The translations under genes and the position numbers were made by a program. This document shows positions 52,417 to 61,778 of a stretch of 64,000 bases of DNA, piece by piece. Position 1 is the first letter of the stretch. Each line of letters opens with the position of its first letter. Source of the stretch: CADEFQ01 sp035433705 (GTDB taxonomy: Bacteria > Pseudomonadota > Gammaproteobacteria > Steroidobacterales > Steroidobacteraceae). The stretch spans positions 1 through 64,000 of the forward strand of contig DAORVK010000006.1 in the NCBI GenBank assembly GCA_035433705.1, written 5' to 3'. Below the pieces are notes generated by a model. The model saw nothing but the letters and a program-made list of their open reading frames with translations, had not been told where the DNA came from and made no database searches.

Positions 52417-53562
52417 ATGCCGGCAACCGAACCGAAGCCGAAGCAGTCTGTCGCCCTGTCCGGCGTGGTGGCCGGCAATACCGCGCTCTGCGCGGTCGGG
52501 CGCGCGGGCAACGATCTCGCCTATCGCGGCTACGATATCCGCGAGATCGCAGAGGCCTGCGAATTCGAGGAAGTCGCGCACCTCCTCGTCCACGGGATGC
52601 TGCCGAATCGCGCCGAACTCGTTGCCTACAGGGAAAAGCTCAAAGGGCTTCGCAGCCTGCCCGCGGTCGTGCGCACGACGCTCGAGGCACTGCCCGCATC
52701 GAGCCACCCGATGGACGTGCTGCGCACCGGCGTGTCCGCTCTCGGCTGCGCGATGCCCGAGAAGGACGATCACGGCACGGCCGGTGCGCGCGAGATTGCC
52801 GATCAGTTGCTCGCCTCGCTCGGCTCGATGCTCTGCTACTGGTATCACTACAGCCATTCGGGTCACCGCGTGCACGTCGAGACGCAGGACGATTCGATCG
52901 GCGGCCATTTCCTGCACCTGCTGCACCGCAAGGCCCCGCCCGCTTCGTGGGTGCGTGCGATGCACACCTCGTTCATCCTCTATGCCGAACACGCGTTCAA
53001 TGCCTCGACCTTCACCGCGCGAATCATCGCGGGCACGGGCTCGGACATGTACTCCTGTATCACGGGGGCGATCGGCGCGCTGCGCGGCCCCAGGCACGGC
53101 GGCGCGAATGAAGTTGCTTGCGCAGTCCAGCAGCGCTACAGCTCGCCCGACGAAGCCGAGGTCGACATCCGGCGGCGCATCGCGGCAAAGGAACGGGTGA
53201 CGGGTTTCGGCCACCCCATCTACACGATCGCGGATCCGCGCAATCAGGTGATCAAGGGCATTGCACGCCGGCTCGCGCAGGAGGGCGGCAACACGAAGCC
53301 ATACGACATCGCCGAACGGCTCGAACGGGTGTTGTGGGACGCGAAGAACATGTTTCCGAACGTCGACTGGTTCAGCGCCGTGACCTACACCCTGATGCAA
53401 GTACCGCCGGCGATGTTCACGCCGCTCTTCGTGATGGCGCGCACCACCGGCTGGAGCGCGCATGTCATGGAGCAGCGCGCGGAAGGCAAGCTCATCTGGC
53501 CATCGGCAAATTATGTGGGGCCGGAGAATCAGGCGTTCGTGCCGATCGACAAGCGGCAGTGA
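52417..53562 (+). CDS. prpC: 2-methylcitrate synthase / citrate synthase II
   Basis: The 381-residue enzyme of the short citrate-synthase type has AYRGYDIREIAE near the N-terminus, ILYAEHAFNASTFTAR (catalytic His), GALRGPRHGGANE and TGFGHPIYTIADPR (second His). It condenses propionyl-CoA (or acetyl-CoA) with oxaloacetate. The pairing with prpD makes 2-methylcitrate synthase the better call. It is coupled to prpD by a 4-bp overlap. Confidence 0.9.
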   Translation: MPATEPKPKQSVALSGVVAGNTALCAVGRAGNDLAYRGYDIREIAEACEFEEVAHLLVHGMLPNRAELVAYREKLKGLRSLPAVVRTTLEALPASSHPMDVLRTGVSALGCAMPEKDDHGTAGAREIADQLLASLGSMLCYWYHYSHSGHRVHVETQDDSIGGHFLHLLHRKAPPASWVRAMHTSFILYAEHAFNASTFTARIIAGTGSDMYSCITGAIGALRGPRHGGANEVACAVQQRYSSPDEAEVDIRRRIAAKERVTGFGHPIYTIADPRNQVIKGIARRLAQEGGNTKPYDIAERLERVLWDAKNMFPNVDWFSAVTYTLMQVPPAMFTPLFVMARTTGWSAHVMEQRAEGKLIWPSANYVGPENQAFVPIDKRQ

Positions 53563-54992
53563 CCGCGAGGCGCCCCGTCCCCGATCAGGTGATCGTCGAC
53601 ATCGCGAGCTACGCGAAGGACTGCGCAATCGGTTCAAAACTGGCCTACGACACCGCCCGCTACTGCCTCATGGACACGCTCGCCTGCGGCTTCCAGGCGC
53701 TGCAATACCCGGCGTGCACGCGCATGCTGGGGCCCGTGGTACCGGGCGCCACGATGCCGGGTGGCGCCCGCGTGCCGGGCACGAGTTACGAGCTCGATCC
53801 GGTGCAGGCCGCATTCAACATCGGCACGATGATCCGCTGGCTCGATTTCAACGACACCTGGCTTGCGGCCGAGTGGGGCCACCCGTCGGACAATCTGGGC
53901 GGCATCCTCGCGGTCGCGGACTATCTTTCGCGCGTGGGCGTCATGGAGGGCCGCAAGCCGCTCACGGTGCGTGACGTGCTGACGGGCATGGTGAAGGCCT
54001 ACGAGGTGCAGGGCATCCTCGCACTCGGGAACAGCTTCAACCGCGTCGGCCTCGACCATGTGCTGCTCGTCCGAGTCGCCTCGACTGCAGTCGTGACCGC
54101 GATGCTCGGCGGCACGCACGAACAGGTCATGAACGCGGTGAGCCATGCGTGGATCGACGGCGGGACGCTGCGTACCTTTCGGCACGCACCCAATGCGGGT
54201 TCGCGCAAGAGCTGGGCGGCGGGCGATGCGACCAGCCGCGCGGTGCGCCTTGCCTTCATCGCGCTCGGCGGCGAGCCGGGCTATCCGTCGGCGCTGTCGG
54301 CGAAAACCTGGGGCTTCGAGGAGGTGCTGTTCAGGGGCAAGCCCGTCACGATCGCGCAGCCGCTGGGCAGCCATGTGATGGAGAACGTGCTCTTCAAGAT
54401 CAGCTTCCCCGCCGAGTTCCACGCGCAGACTGCGGTCGAGTGCGCGCTGCAGCTGCACCACCAGGTGAAGGCGAAGCTCGATGCGATCGGGCAGATCGTG
54501 ATCGAGACGCAGGAACCGGGCATGCGCATCATCGACAAGTCCGGGCCACTCGCGAACCCGGCCGACCGCGATCACTGCATCCAGTACATGGTGACGATCT
54601 CGCTGCTCCACGGCCGCCTGAGCGCGGCTGACTACGAGGACGCGGTCGCGAACGATCCGCGCGTCGACGCGCTGCGCGCGAAGATGCAGGTGGTGGAGAA
54701 CGAAACTTTCACAAAGGAGTACTACGAGCGCGACAAGCGCTCCATCGGCAATGCCGTGCAAGTGTTTTTCACGGACGGTACGTCGACGCCGCGAGTCGCG
54801 ATCGACTGCCCGATCGGGCACCGCAAGCGCCGCCAGGAGGGCCTGCCGCTGCTCGTGAAGAAGTTCGAATCGTCCGTGGCGGCGCACTTTTCGGCGAAGC
54901 AGGCCGCGGCGATCACGACACTGTTCGCTGACGCAACGAAGCTCGACGCGATGCCCGTGCATGACTTCGTCGCGGCGATGGTCAGGAACTGA
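53559..54992 (+). CDS. prpD: 2-methylcitrate dehydratase, MmgE/PrpD family
   Basis: The 477-residue protein is close in length to E. coli PrpD (483) and has DTLACGFQALQYPACTRMLGP, MIRWLDFNDTWLAAEWGHPSDN and SHAWIDGGTLRTFRHAPN (given in parts), all family hallmarks. It dehydrates 2-methylcitrate in propionate catabolism. The GTG at 53559 overlaps the prpC stop (GTGA). No prpB lyase, acnD or prpR lies in the window, so the cycle must be completed elsewhere. Confidence 0.92.
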   Translation: MTARRPVPDQVIVDIASYAKDCAIGSKLAYDTARYCLMDTLACGFQALQYPACTRMLGPVVPGATMPGGARVPGTSYELDPVQAAFNIGTMIRWLDFNDTWLAAEWGHPSDNLGGILAVADYLSRVGVMEGRKPLTVRDVLTGMVKAYEVQGILALGNSFNRVGLDHVLLVRVASTAVVTAMLGGTHEQVMNAVSHAWIDGGTLRTFRHAPNAGSRKSWAAGDATSRAVRLAFIALGGEPGYPSALSAKTWGFEEVLFRGKPVTIAQPLGSHVMENVLFKISFPAEFHAQTAVECALQLHHQVKAKLDAIGQIVIETQEPGMRIIDKSGPLANPADRDHCIQYMVTISLLHGRLSAADYEDAVANDPRVDALRAKMQVVENETFTKEYYERDKRSIGNAVQVFFTDGTSTPRVAIDCPIGHRKRRQEGLPLLVKKFESSVAAHFSAKQAAAITTLFADATKLDAMPVHDFVAAMVRN

Positions 54993-55009
54993 AGGCCGGG
55001 ACCTGAAGC

Positions 55010-55696
55010 GTGGGCAGCGAGGCGGACAACGGGGAGCGCGCGCGACTCATCGGGGGCGCCGCTGCCCTGGGCGTGCCGCTCGGGGAGCCGCAGGCGCTGC
55101 TGCTGCTGCGCCTCCTCGCTGAGCTCGCGCACTGGAACAAGGCCTACAACCTCACTTCGATCGATGATCGGGAAGGGATGCTGACGCATCACCTGCTCGA
55201 CAGCCTCTCGGTCGCCCCGCATGTCGCCGGTGAAACGGTAGCGGATGTCGGCACAGGCGCCGGCTTCCCGGGGTTGCCGCTTGCGATCATCGATCCGGGG
55301 CGGCGCTACACGCTGATCGATTCGAACAACAAGAAGATCCGCTTCGTCGCGCACGTGGCGCGCTCGCTCGGGCTCGGCAATGTCGAGCCGGTGCACGCGC
55401 GGGTCGAGGACCTCGCGCCCGCGACGGCGTTCGATACGGTCGTCACGCGCGCCTTCGCGCCCTTGCCGCGCCTCCTTGCGCTGGTGCGCCCGCTGTGCGG
55501 GCCGCAAACCCGGGTGCTTGCGATGAAGAGTGCGCGCCTGGACGAGGAACTGCGTGGCCTCGATCCAGCCTGGCGGCTCGATGCGACTGTCGCGCTGCAG
55601 GTGCCGGGGATGGATGCGAGCCGTGCACTGGCCGTTCTGCGGCTCGCCGGGGAGGGCAGCGGCCGCCGCCGCGAGCCGCTACACTCGCCCGGATGA
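55010..55696 (+). CDS. rsmG: 16S rRNA (guanine(527)-N7)-methyltransferase RsmG
   Basis: The 228-residue protein has WNKAYNLTSIDDREGMLTHHLLDSL (in part), VADVGTGAGFPGLPLAI (SAM motif I) and TRAFAPLPRLLAL, the GidB signature. It methylates N7 of G527 in 16S rRNA; loss gives low-level streptomycin resistance in other bacteria. It starts with GTG at 55010. mnmG, which usually precedes it, is replaced by prpD. Its stop overlaps parA (ATGA). Confidence 0.95.
   Translation: MGSEADNGERARLIGGAAALGVPLGEPQALLLLRLLAELAHWNKAYNLTSIDDREGMLTHHLLDSLSVAPHVAGETVADVGTGAGFPGLPLAIIDPGRRYTLIDSNNKKIRFVAHVARSLGLGNVEPVHARVEDLAPATAFDTVVTRAFAPLPRLLALVRPLCGPQTRVLAMKSARLDEELRGLDPAWRLDATVALQVPGMDASRALAVLRLAGEGSGRRREPLHSPG
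55680..55685 (+). promoter_or_regulatory. TACACT -10-like hexamer 7 nt before the parA ATG
   Basis: TACACT, seven bases, ATG 55693, inside the last codons of rsmG. It may give parA its own leaderless transcript in addition to coupling with rsmG. Confidence 0.4.
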
Positions 55697-56496
55697 AGCG
55701 CGTCATCGCGATCGCGAACCAGAAGGGCGGTGTCGGCAAGACCACGACGGCCGTGAATCTCGCGGCGTCGCTCGCCGCAACGAAGCGTCGCGTGCTGCTG
55801 ATCGACCTCGACCCGCAGGGTAACGCCACCATGGGTTGCGGCGTCGAGAAGTCGCAGGTCACACGCGGCACTTGCGAGGTGATGCTCGGCGAGTGCGACA
55901 TCGGGAGCGCTATCGTGGCCGTGGAGCCCGCCGGCATGTGGCTGCTGCCCGCGAATCAGGATCTCACCTCGGTCGAGGTGCGTCTCCTCACGATGATCAC
56001 GGGTCGCGAACTGAAACTGCGCCAGGCCCTGCGCCCGGTGCGTGAGCAGTACGACCAGATCCTGATCGACTGCCCGCCCGCGCTCAACATGCTCACCGTG
56101 AATGCGCTCGTCGCGGCCGACAGTGTGCTGATTCCGATGCAGTGCGAGTACTACGCGCTCGAGGGGCTGTCGGCGCTCGTGTCGACGATCGAGCAGATTC
56201 GCGCGGCGGTGAACCCCGATCTCGAGGTCGAAGGGATCCTGCGCACCATGTTCGACCCCCGCAACAATCTCGCCAATGAAGTCAGCGCGCAGCTGATCGA
56301 ACATTTCGGCGACAAGGTGTTCCGGACCGTGGTGCCGCGCAACGTGCGGCTCGCGGAAGCGCCGTCCTTCGGCCGGCCCGCGATGTTCCACGACAGGGAG
56401 TCGCGCGGCGCGCTCGCTTATCTCGCGCTCGCCGGCGAAATGCTGCGCCGGGAGGACGGGCTGCGGGCTCCCGAACAGCTATCATCCGCGTCATGA
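55693..56496 (+). CDS. parA: Chromosome partitioning ATPase ParA (Soj)
   Basis: The 267-residue ParA has the deviant Walker A motif QKGGVGKTTTAVNLA, LLIDLDPQGNAT (Walker A') and ILIDCPPALNMLT (Walker B). The short N-terminus without a helix-turn-helix is typical for chromosomal Soj-type proteins. With ParB it segregates the origin region. It overlaps rsmG and parB by 4 bp on each side. Confidence 0.96.
   Translation: MKRVIAIANQKGGVGKTTTAVNLAASLAATKRRVLLIDLDPQGNATMGCGVEKSQVTRGTCEVMLGECDIGSAIVAVEPAGMWLLPANQDLTSVEVRLLTMITGRELKLRQALRPVREQYDQILIDCPPALNMLTVNALVAADSVLIPMQCEYYALEGLSALVSTIEQIRAAVNPDLEVEGILRTMFDPRNNLANEVSAQLIEHFGDKVFRTVVPRNVRLAEAPSFGRPAMFHDRESRGALAYLALAGEMLRREDGLRAPEQLSSAS
56480..56485 (+). 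promoter_or_regulatory. TATCAT -10-like hexamer 7 nt before the parB ATG
   Basis: TATCAT, seven bases, ATG 56493, inside the parA 3' end. It is a possible internal leaderless start for parB. Confidence 0.4.
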
Positions 56497-57392
56497 CCCA
56501 GAAGAAGGCAACCCTTGGCCGCGGGCTCGCTGACCTGCTGGGTCAGGCGGCGCAGCGCGCCCATGCGGTCTCGGCCCCTTCGGGCGAGCCCCGCGTGGGT
56601 GAGGAACTCGCGAAACTGCCGCTCGACCTGCTGCAGCGGGGGCGCTTTCAGCCACGCACCGACATGCGGCCGGAATCCCTGCAGGAGCTCGCCGATTCGA
56701 TCAAGGCGCAGGGAATCGTGCAGCCGATCGTGGTGCGCCCGCTCGCGGGCACTGGCGACGGCGCAGCCCAGCGTTACGAGATCATCGCGGGCGAGCGCCG
56801 CTGGCGGGCCGCGCAACTGGCCGGCCTCGCCGAAATTCCCGCCGTCGTTCGCCACGTGCCCGACGAGGCGGCGATCGCGATGGCGCTCATCGAGAACATC
56901 CAGCGCGAGAACCTCAATCCGCTCGAAGAGGCGCGCGCGCTCGAGCGGCTGATTGCAGAATTTGGCGTCACGCACCAGCAGGCCGCCGACGCCGTGGGCC
57001 GTTCACGCGCCGCCGTCAGCAACCTCCTTCGTCTGCTCGAGCTCGCACCGGAAGTGACCGGACTGGTGGAGCAGCGTGCACTCGAGATGGGTCACGCGCG
57101 CGCGCTGCTCGGTCTCTCGCAACGTCGCCAACAGGTCGAAGTCGCCGCGCTGGTCGCACGCAAAGGACTCTCGGTGCGCGAGACCGAAGCGCTCGTGCGG
57201 CGTCTTGTGACGCCACACCATTCTCCCGGGACACCGGCGCAGGACCCGAACGTCACAAACCTCGAAAGCGAGTTGTCGGCGAAGCTGGGCGCGAAAGTCG
57301 CAATCCAGCACGGCGCGGGCGGCAAGGGCAAGCTCGTCGTCAGCTACAACAGTCTCGATGAGCTCGACGGCATCCTGGCCCACATCAGCTAG
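56493..57392 (+). CDS. parB: Chromosome partitioning protein ParB (Spo0J)
   Basis: The 299-residue ParB opens with RGLADLLGQ. The N-terminal CTPase box contains GERRWRAAQLAGL and ALIENIQRENLNPLEEA, and the helix-turn-helix THQQAADAVGRSRAAVSNLLRLL binds parS. The C-terminal dimerisation domain ends with KGKLVVSYNSLDELDGIL. No parS matching the usual consensus was found in the window. A 75-bp palindrome starts 4 bp after the stop. Confidence 0.96.
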   Translation: MTQKKATLGRGLADLLGQAAQRAHAVSAPSGEPRVGEELAKLPLDLLQRGRFQPRTDMRPESLQELADSIKAQGIVQPIVVRPLAGTGDGAAQRYEIIAGERRWRAAQLAGLAEIPAVVRHVPDEAAIAMALIENIQRENLNPLEEARALERLIAEFGVTHQQAADAVGRSRAAVSNLLRLLELAPEVTGLVEQRALEMGHARALLGLSQRRQQVEVAALVARKGLSVRETEALVRRLVTPHHSPGTPAQDPNVTNLESELSAKLGAKVAIQHGAGGKGKLVVSYNSLDELDGILAHIS

Positions 57393-57395
57393 GCG

Positions 57396-57470
57396 TGGTG
57401 CCGGGTTTTCGGTTATTCGGTTATTGCGCGCCAGCGGCGCAATAACCGAATAACCGAAAACCCGGCACCA
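57396..57470. repeat. Long perfect palindrome, 34-bp arms, 7-nt loop
   Basis: The arms run 57396-57429 and 57437-57470 and are exact reverse complements around GCCAGCG. Each arm contains the direct repeat CGGTTATTCGGTTATT and the G/T block GGTGCCGGGTTTTC. It starts 4 bp after parB and ends 35 bp before the atp -35. It is far longer than an ordinary terminator stem, and the bases after it (TTGCGTTTTC) form only a poor U-tract. It may terminate parB transcription or be a mobile or processed palindromic element. Confidence 0.85.
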
Positions 57471-57504
57471 TTGCGTTTTCTCCTACGTAGTTCCCGCGTA
57501 ATTC

Positions 57505-57533
57505 TTGCTGGCGCAGGGGTCCCCCCGTATAAT
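57505..57533 (+). promoter_or_regulatory. Sigma-70 type promoter of the atp operon
   Basis: TTGCTG (57505-57510), a 17-bp spacer and a perfect TATAAT (57528-57533). Transcription should start near 57540, about 50 nt before the likely atpI start. It is the best -35/-10 pair seen in the window. Confidence 0.6.
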
Positions 57534-57586
57534 CCGCGCGCTTCGCAAACGGTGCCCTAAGTGGCTGCCGTGCAAGGAAAATTGGG

Positions 57587-58009
57587 CTGAAGGCCGTCTC
57601 CCGTCCTGTCGAGATCAAGTCGCGCGAACCTGGCATCAGGCGACTCGCCGCGCGGATCCTGCTGGCACAGGTTGTGGTCACGGTCGCCCTCGCGGCGATG
57701 TGCTACGGCTTGTGGGGAGCTCGCCATGGCGCATCGGCGCTGGCGGGTGGTTCGATCGGCTGCATTGCGAACCTGTACATGACCCTGACGGCGCTGCGCC
57801 CTGGCGGCGGCGCCGGCTTGGTGTTGGGCCGGGTCCTGCTCGGCCAGTTCGTGAAGGTGGCGCTGACCGTGGCGATGTTCATCGCGGTGGCGCGCACCGG
57901 CAAGGCGGCGTGGCCGCCGGTCATCGCGACCTATGTCGCGACACTGGTGGTGTTCTGGGTGGTACCCGCGATGGCGGGGCCCCGACTTCCGCCGCGGTCG
58001 AGAGGTTGA
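57587..58009 (+). CDS. atpI: ATP synthase accessory protein AtpI, unusual start codon
   Basis: About 140 residues with four hydrophobic helices. RRLAARILLAQVVVTVALAAMCYGLWG matches the first helix and loop of AtpI, followed by GASALAGGSIGCIANLYMTL. The first standard start in frame is GTG at 57674, but that would remove most of the first helix. The frame is open upstream without ATG, GTG or TTG; candidates are CTG 57587 or ATT 57581, with AAGGAAA at 57574-57580 as ribosome site. AtpI helps c-ring assembly or Mg2+ uptake. The protein call is good; the start is uncertain. Confidence 0.75.
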   Translation: MKAVSRPVEIKSREPGIRRLAARILLAQVVVTVALAAMCYGLWGARHGASALAGGSIGCIANLYMTLTALRPGGGAGLVLGRVLLGQFVKVALTVAMFIAVARTGKAAWPPVIATYVATLVVFWVVPAMAGPRLPPRSRG

Positions 58010-58033
58010 GGGAAGGGCAAGGTTCGAGCAGCG

Positions 58034-58861
58034 ATGGCATCCGCACACGGCGCAGAACACGGCACGACGCCGACCGACTACATTGTCCATCACCTCACGC
58101 ACCTGAAAGTCGGCGAGGGGTTCTGGACCTGGCACGTCGATACGCTCCTGATGTCCGCCTCGCTCGCGATCCTGGTCGGCTGGGTCTTCCGGGCGGCCGC
58201 GCGCCGCGCGAACGCCGGCGTCCCCGGCAAGTTCATCGGTTTCATCGAGCTGGTCTACGACTTCGTGGACGGGCAGGTCGCGGATATCTATCACGGTGAC
58301 CGCCGCTTCATGGTGGCGCTGGCGCTGTCCCTCTTCACGTGGATCATCGCGATGAACACGATGGATCTGCTGCCGCTCGACCTGCCGGGCGGCATCGCGG
58401 CGCTGCTCGGCGCGCAGTTCTGGCGCGTCCTGCCGACTGCCGACCTCAACGGCACCATCGCCATGGCGCTCGTGGTGCTGCTGCTCATCATCTTCGCCGC
58501 AATCCGCGCCAAGGGCGTGGGCGGCTACCTTCACGAGTGGGTGTCGGCGCCCTTCGGCGGCCATCCGCTCCTCTGGGTCCCGAACATCATCCTGAATGCA
58601 GTGGAGCTGCTCTCGAAGCCTGTGTCGCTCGGCATGCGACTCTTTGGCAACATGTTCGCGGGCGAGCTGCTTTTCATGCTGATCGCACTGCTCGGCTTCA
58701 TGGTCGTCGGTGCGACTTTCGGCAGCGCAGCCGGCTTCATCGGCCAGATCCTGCTCGGCACCGCGTGGGCGATTTTCCACATCTTGATTGTGGTGCTGCA
58801 GGCCTACATCTTCATGGTGTTGCCCATCGTCTATATCTCGATGGCCGAGGATCACCACTAG
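58034..58861 (+). CDS. atpB: ATP synthase F0 subunit a
   Basis: The 275-residue membrane subunit has five to six helices. SLGMRLFGNMFAGELLFMLIALLG (in part) contains the essential Arg of the proton half-channel, and NTMDLLPLD and ILIVVLQAYIFMVLPIVYI are conserved. It passes protons to the c-ring. The gene begins 24 bp after atpI. Confidence 0.96.
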   Translation: MASAHGAEHGTTPTDYIVHHLTHLKVGEGFWTWHVDTLLMSASLAILVGWVFRAAARRANAGVPGKFIGFIELVYDFVDGQVADIYHGDRRFMVALALSLFTWIIAMNTMDLLPLDLPGGIAALLGAQFWRVLPTADLNGTIAMALVVLLLIIFAAIRAKGVGGYLHEWVSAPFGGHPLLWVPNIILNAVELLSKPVSLGMRLFGNMFAGELLFMLIALLGFMVVGATFGSAAGFIGQILLGTAWAIFHILIVVLQAYIFMVLPIVYISMAEDHH

Positions 58862-58905
58862 TTTCCGTTTTTTGACGCACTTTCGAATCGACCAGGAGTA
58901 CTCAG

Positions 58906-59175
58906 ATGGAAGCAATCGCAACGGTTCAGGCGTACACGGCGCTTGGAATCGGCATCATCATCGGCCTCGGCGCGATCGGCGCCTGCATCGGCATCGGCGT
59001 GATGGGTTCGAAGTTCCTCGAATCCGCCGCACGGCAGCCGGAGCTCACGCCGATGCTGCAGGGCCGCATGTTCCTGCTCGTGGGCCTCATCGACGCGGCG
59101 TTCCTCATCGGTGTCGGTCTCGCCATGCTGTTCGCATTCGCGAATCCGCTGCTCGAGAAGCTCGCGGGCGGTTGA
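58906..59175 (+). CDS. atpE: ATP synthase F0 subunit c
   Basis: The 89-residue hairpin of two helices has the glycine-rich first helix GIGIIIGLGAIGACIGIGVMG and the loop ARQPEL. The proton-binding carboxylate is the Asp of LVGLIDAAFLIGVGLAML. A strong AGGAG at 58894-58898 fits the high expression needed for the c-ring. No sodium-type ligand set is seen, so it is a proton enzyme. Confidence 0.97.
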   Translation: MEAIATVQAYTALGIGIIIGLGAIGACIGIGVMGSKFLESAARQPELTPMLQGRMFLLVGLIDAAFLIGVGLAMLFAFANPLLEKLAGG

Positions 59176-59198
59176 ACCCAGGCTGAAGGAGACGGGCC

Positions 59199-59678
59199 AT
59201 GACCGTCAACGCGACATTCATCGGGCAGATGATCGTTTTTGCGCTCCTGCTCTGGTTCTTCTACAAGTTCGTGGTGCCGCCCATTGCGCAGGCGATCACG
59301 GACCGGCAGAAGAAGATTGCCGAGGGCCTCGCGGCCGCTGAACGCGGCCAGAAGGATCTCGACGAGGCGAAGTCGCGCGCCGACGTGGTCGTGCGCGAGG
59401 CACGCGAGCGCGCGAACCAGATCCTCGACCAGGCGAGTCGCCGGTCGAACGAGATGGTCGACAGCGCGAAACAAGCGGCGAGCGCCGAGGGTGACCGGGT
59501 GCTCGCGAACGCGCGCGCCGAGGCCGCCAACGAGACGTCGCGTGCGCGCGATTCGCTGCGCCGGGAAGTCGGTGCGCTCGCGGTGGCCGGCGCATCGCGC
59601 CTGCTCGAACGCGAGATCGACGCGCAGACGCATGCGCAGTTGCTCGACAAGCTTGCCGGGGAGATCGCGCGTGGCTGA
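59199..59678 (+). CDS. atpF: ATP synthase F0 subunit b
   Basis: The 159-residue subunit has one N-terminal membrane helix (MIVFALLLWFFYKFVVPPI) and a long charged coiled coil (about 30-150), the peripheral stalk. GGAGA precedes the ATG at 59199. Its end overlaps the atpH GTG start by 8 bp. Confidence 0.95.
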   Translation: MTVNATFIGQMIVFALLLWFFYKFVVPPIAQAITDRQKKIAEGLAAAERGQKDLDEAKSRADVVVREARERANQILDQASRRSNEMVDSAKQAASAEGDRVLANARAEAANETSRARDSLRREVGALAVAGASRLLEREIDAQTHAQLLDKLAGEIARG

Positions 59679-60207
59679 GAGCGCAACCGTCGCCCGACCG
59701 TACGCGCGCGCCGCGTTCGAGTTTGCGCAGGGCGCCAGGGCGCTCGCGCGCTGGGGCGACCTGCTCGAGACGGCCGCCACGGTGGTGCGCGACGAGCGCT
59801 TCGCTGCGCTCCTTGGCAACCCGAAGGTGACGACGCTCGCACTTGCCGACATCGTGATCGATATCGCCGGCGAGCGGGCCGACGGGCACGGCCGCAACTT
59901 CGTGCGGCTCCTCGCGCAGAACCAGCGGCTCGCGCTGTTGCCGGAGATCGCCGTGCAGTACGCGCTGCTGCGCGCGCAAGTCGAGAATACCGTCGACGTC
60001 GAGATCGTGTCCGCGATTGCGCTCACGCCGGCCGACACGGAGAAGTTCACGCACGCGCTCACGCGCCGCCTGAACCGTGTCGTGCGCCTGCTCCCGAGCG
60101 TCGACCCGGGCCTGCTCGGCGGCGCGGTGATACGCGCCGGCGACTTCGTGCTCGACGGCTCGGTGAAGGGCAAGCTCGAGCGCCTCGGCCAGTCCATGGC
60201 GAATTGA
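59671..60207 (+). CDS. atpH: ATP synthase F1 subunit delta
   Basis: The 178-residue protein starts MAESATVARPYARAAFEFA (GTG codon at 59671), the family opening. The C-terminal segment GLLGGAVIRAGDFVLDGSVKGKLERL is diagnostic. It links the peripheral stalk to F1. The start overlaps atpF by 8 bp, indicating coupled translation. Confidence 0.95.
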   Translation: MAESATVARPYARAAFEFAQGARALARWGDLLETAATVVRDERFAALLGNPKVTTLALADIVIDIAGERADGHGRNFVRLLAQNQRLALLPEIAVQYALLRAQVENTVDVEIVSAIALTPADTEKFTHALTRRLNRVVRLLPSVDPGLLGGAVIRAGDFVLDGSVKGKLERLGQSMAN

Positions 60208-60226
60208 TTTTCAAGGACTCCATCGC

Positions 60227-61768
<1,542 letters not shown>

Positions 61769-61778
61769 CGGGACTCTG

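Noticed and set aside
51121..53637. 838-codon minus-strand frame over MBL, acuI and prpC genes
   Set aside because: It spans three well-supported genes and their junctions and has no recognisable motif.
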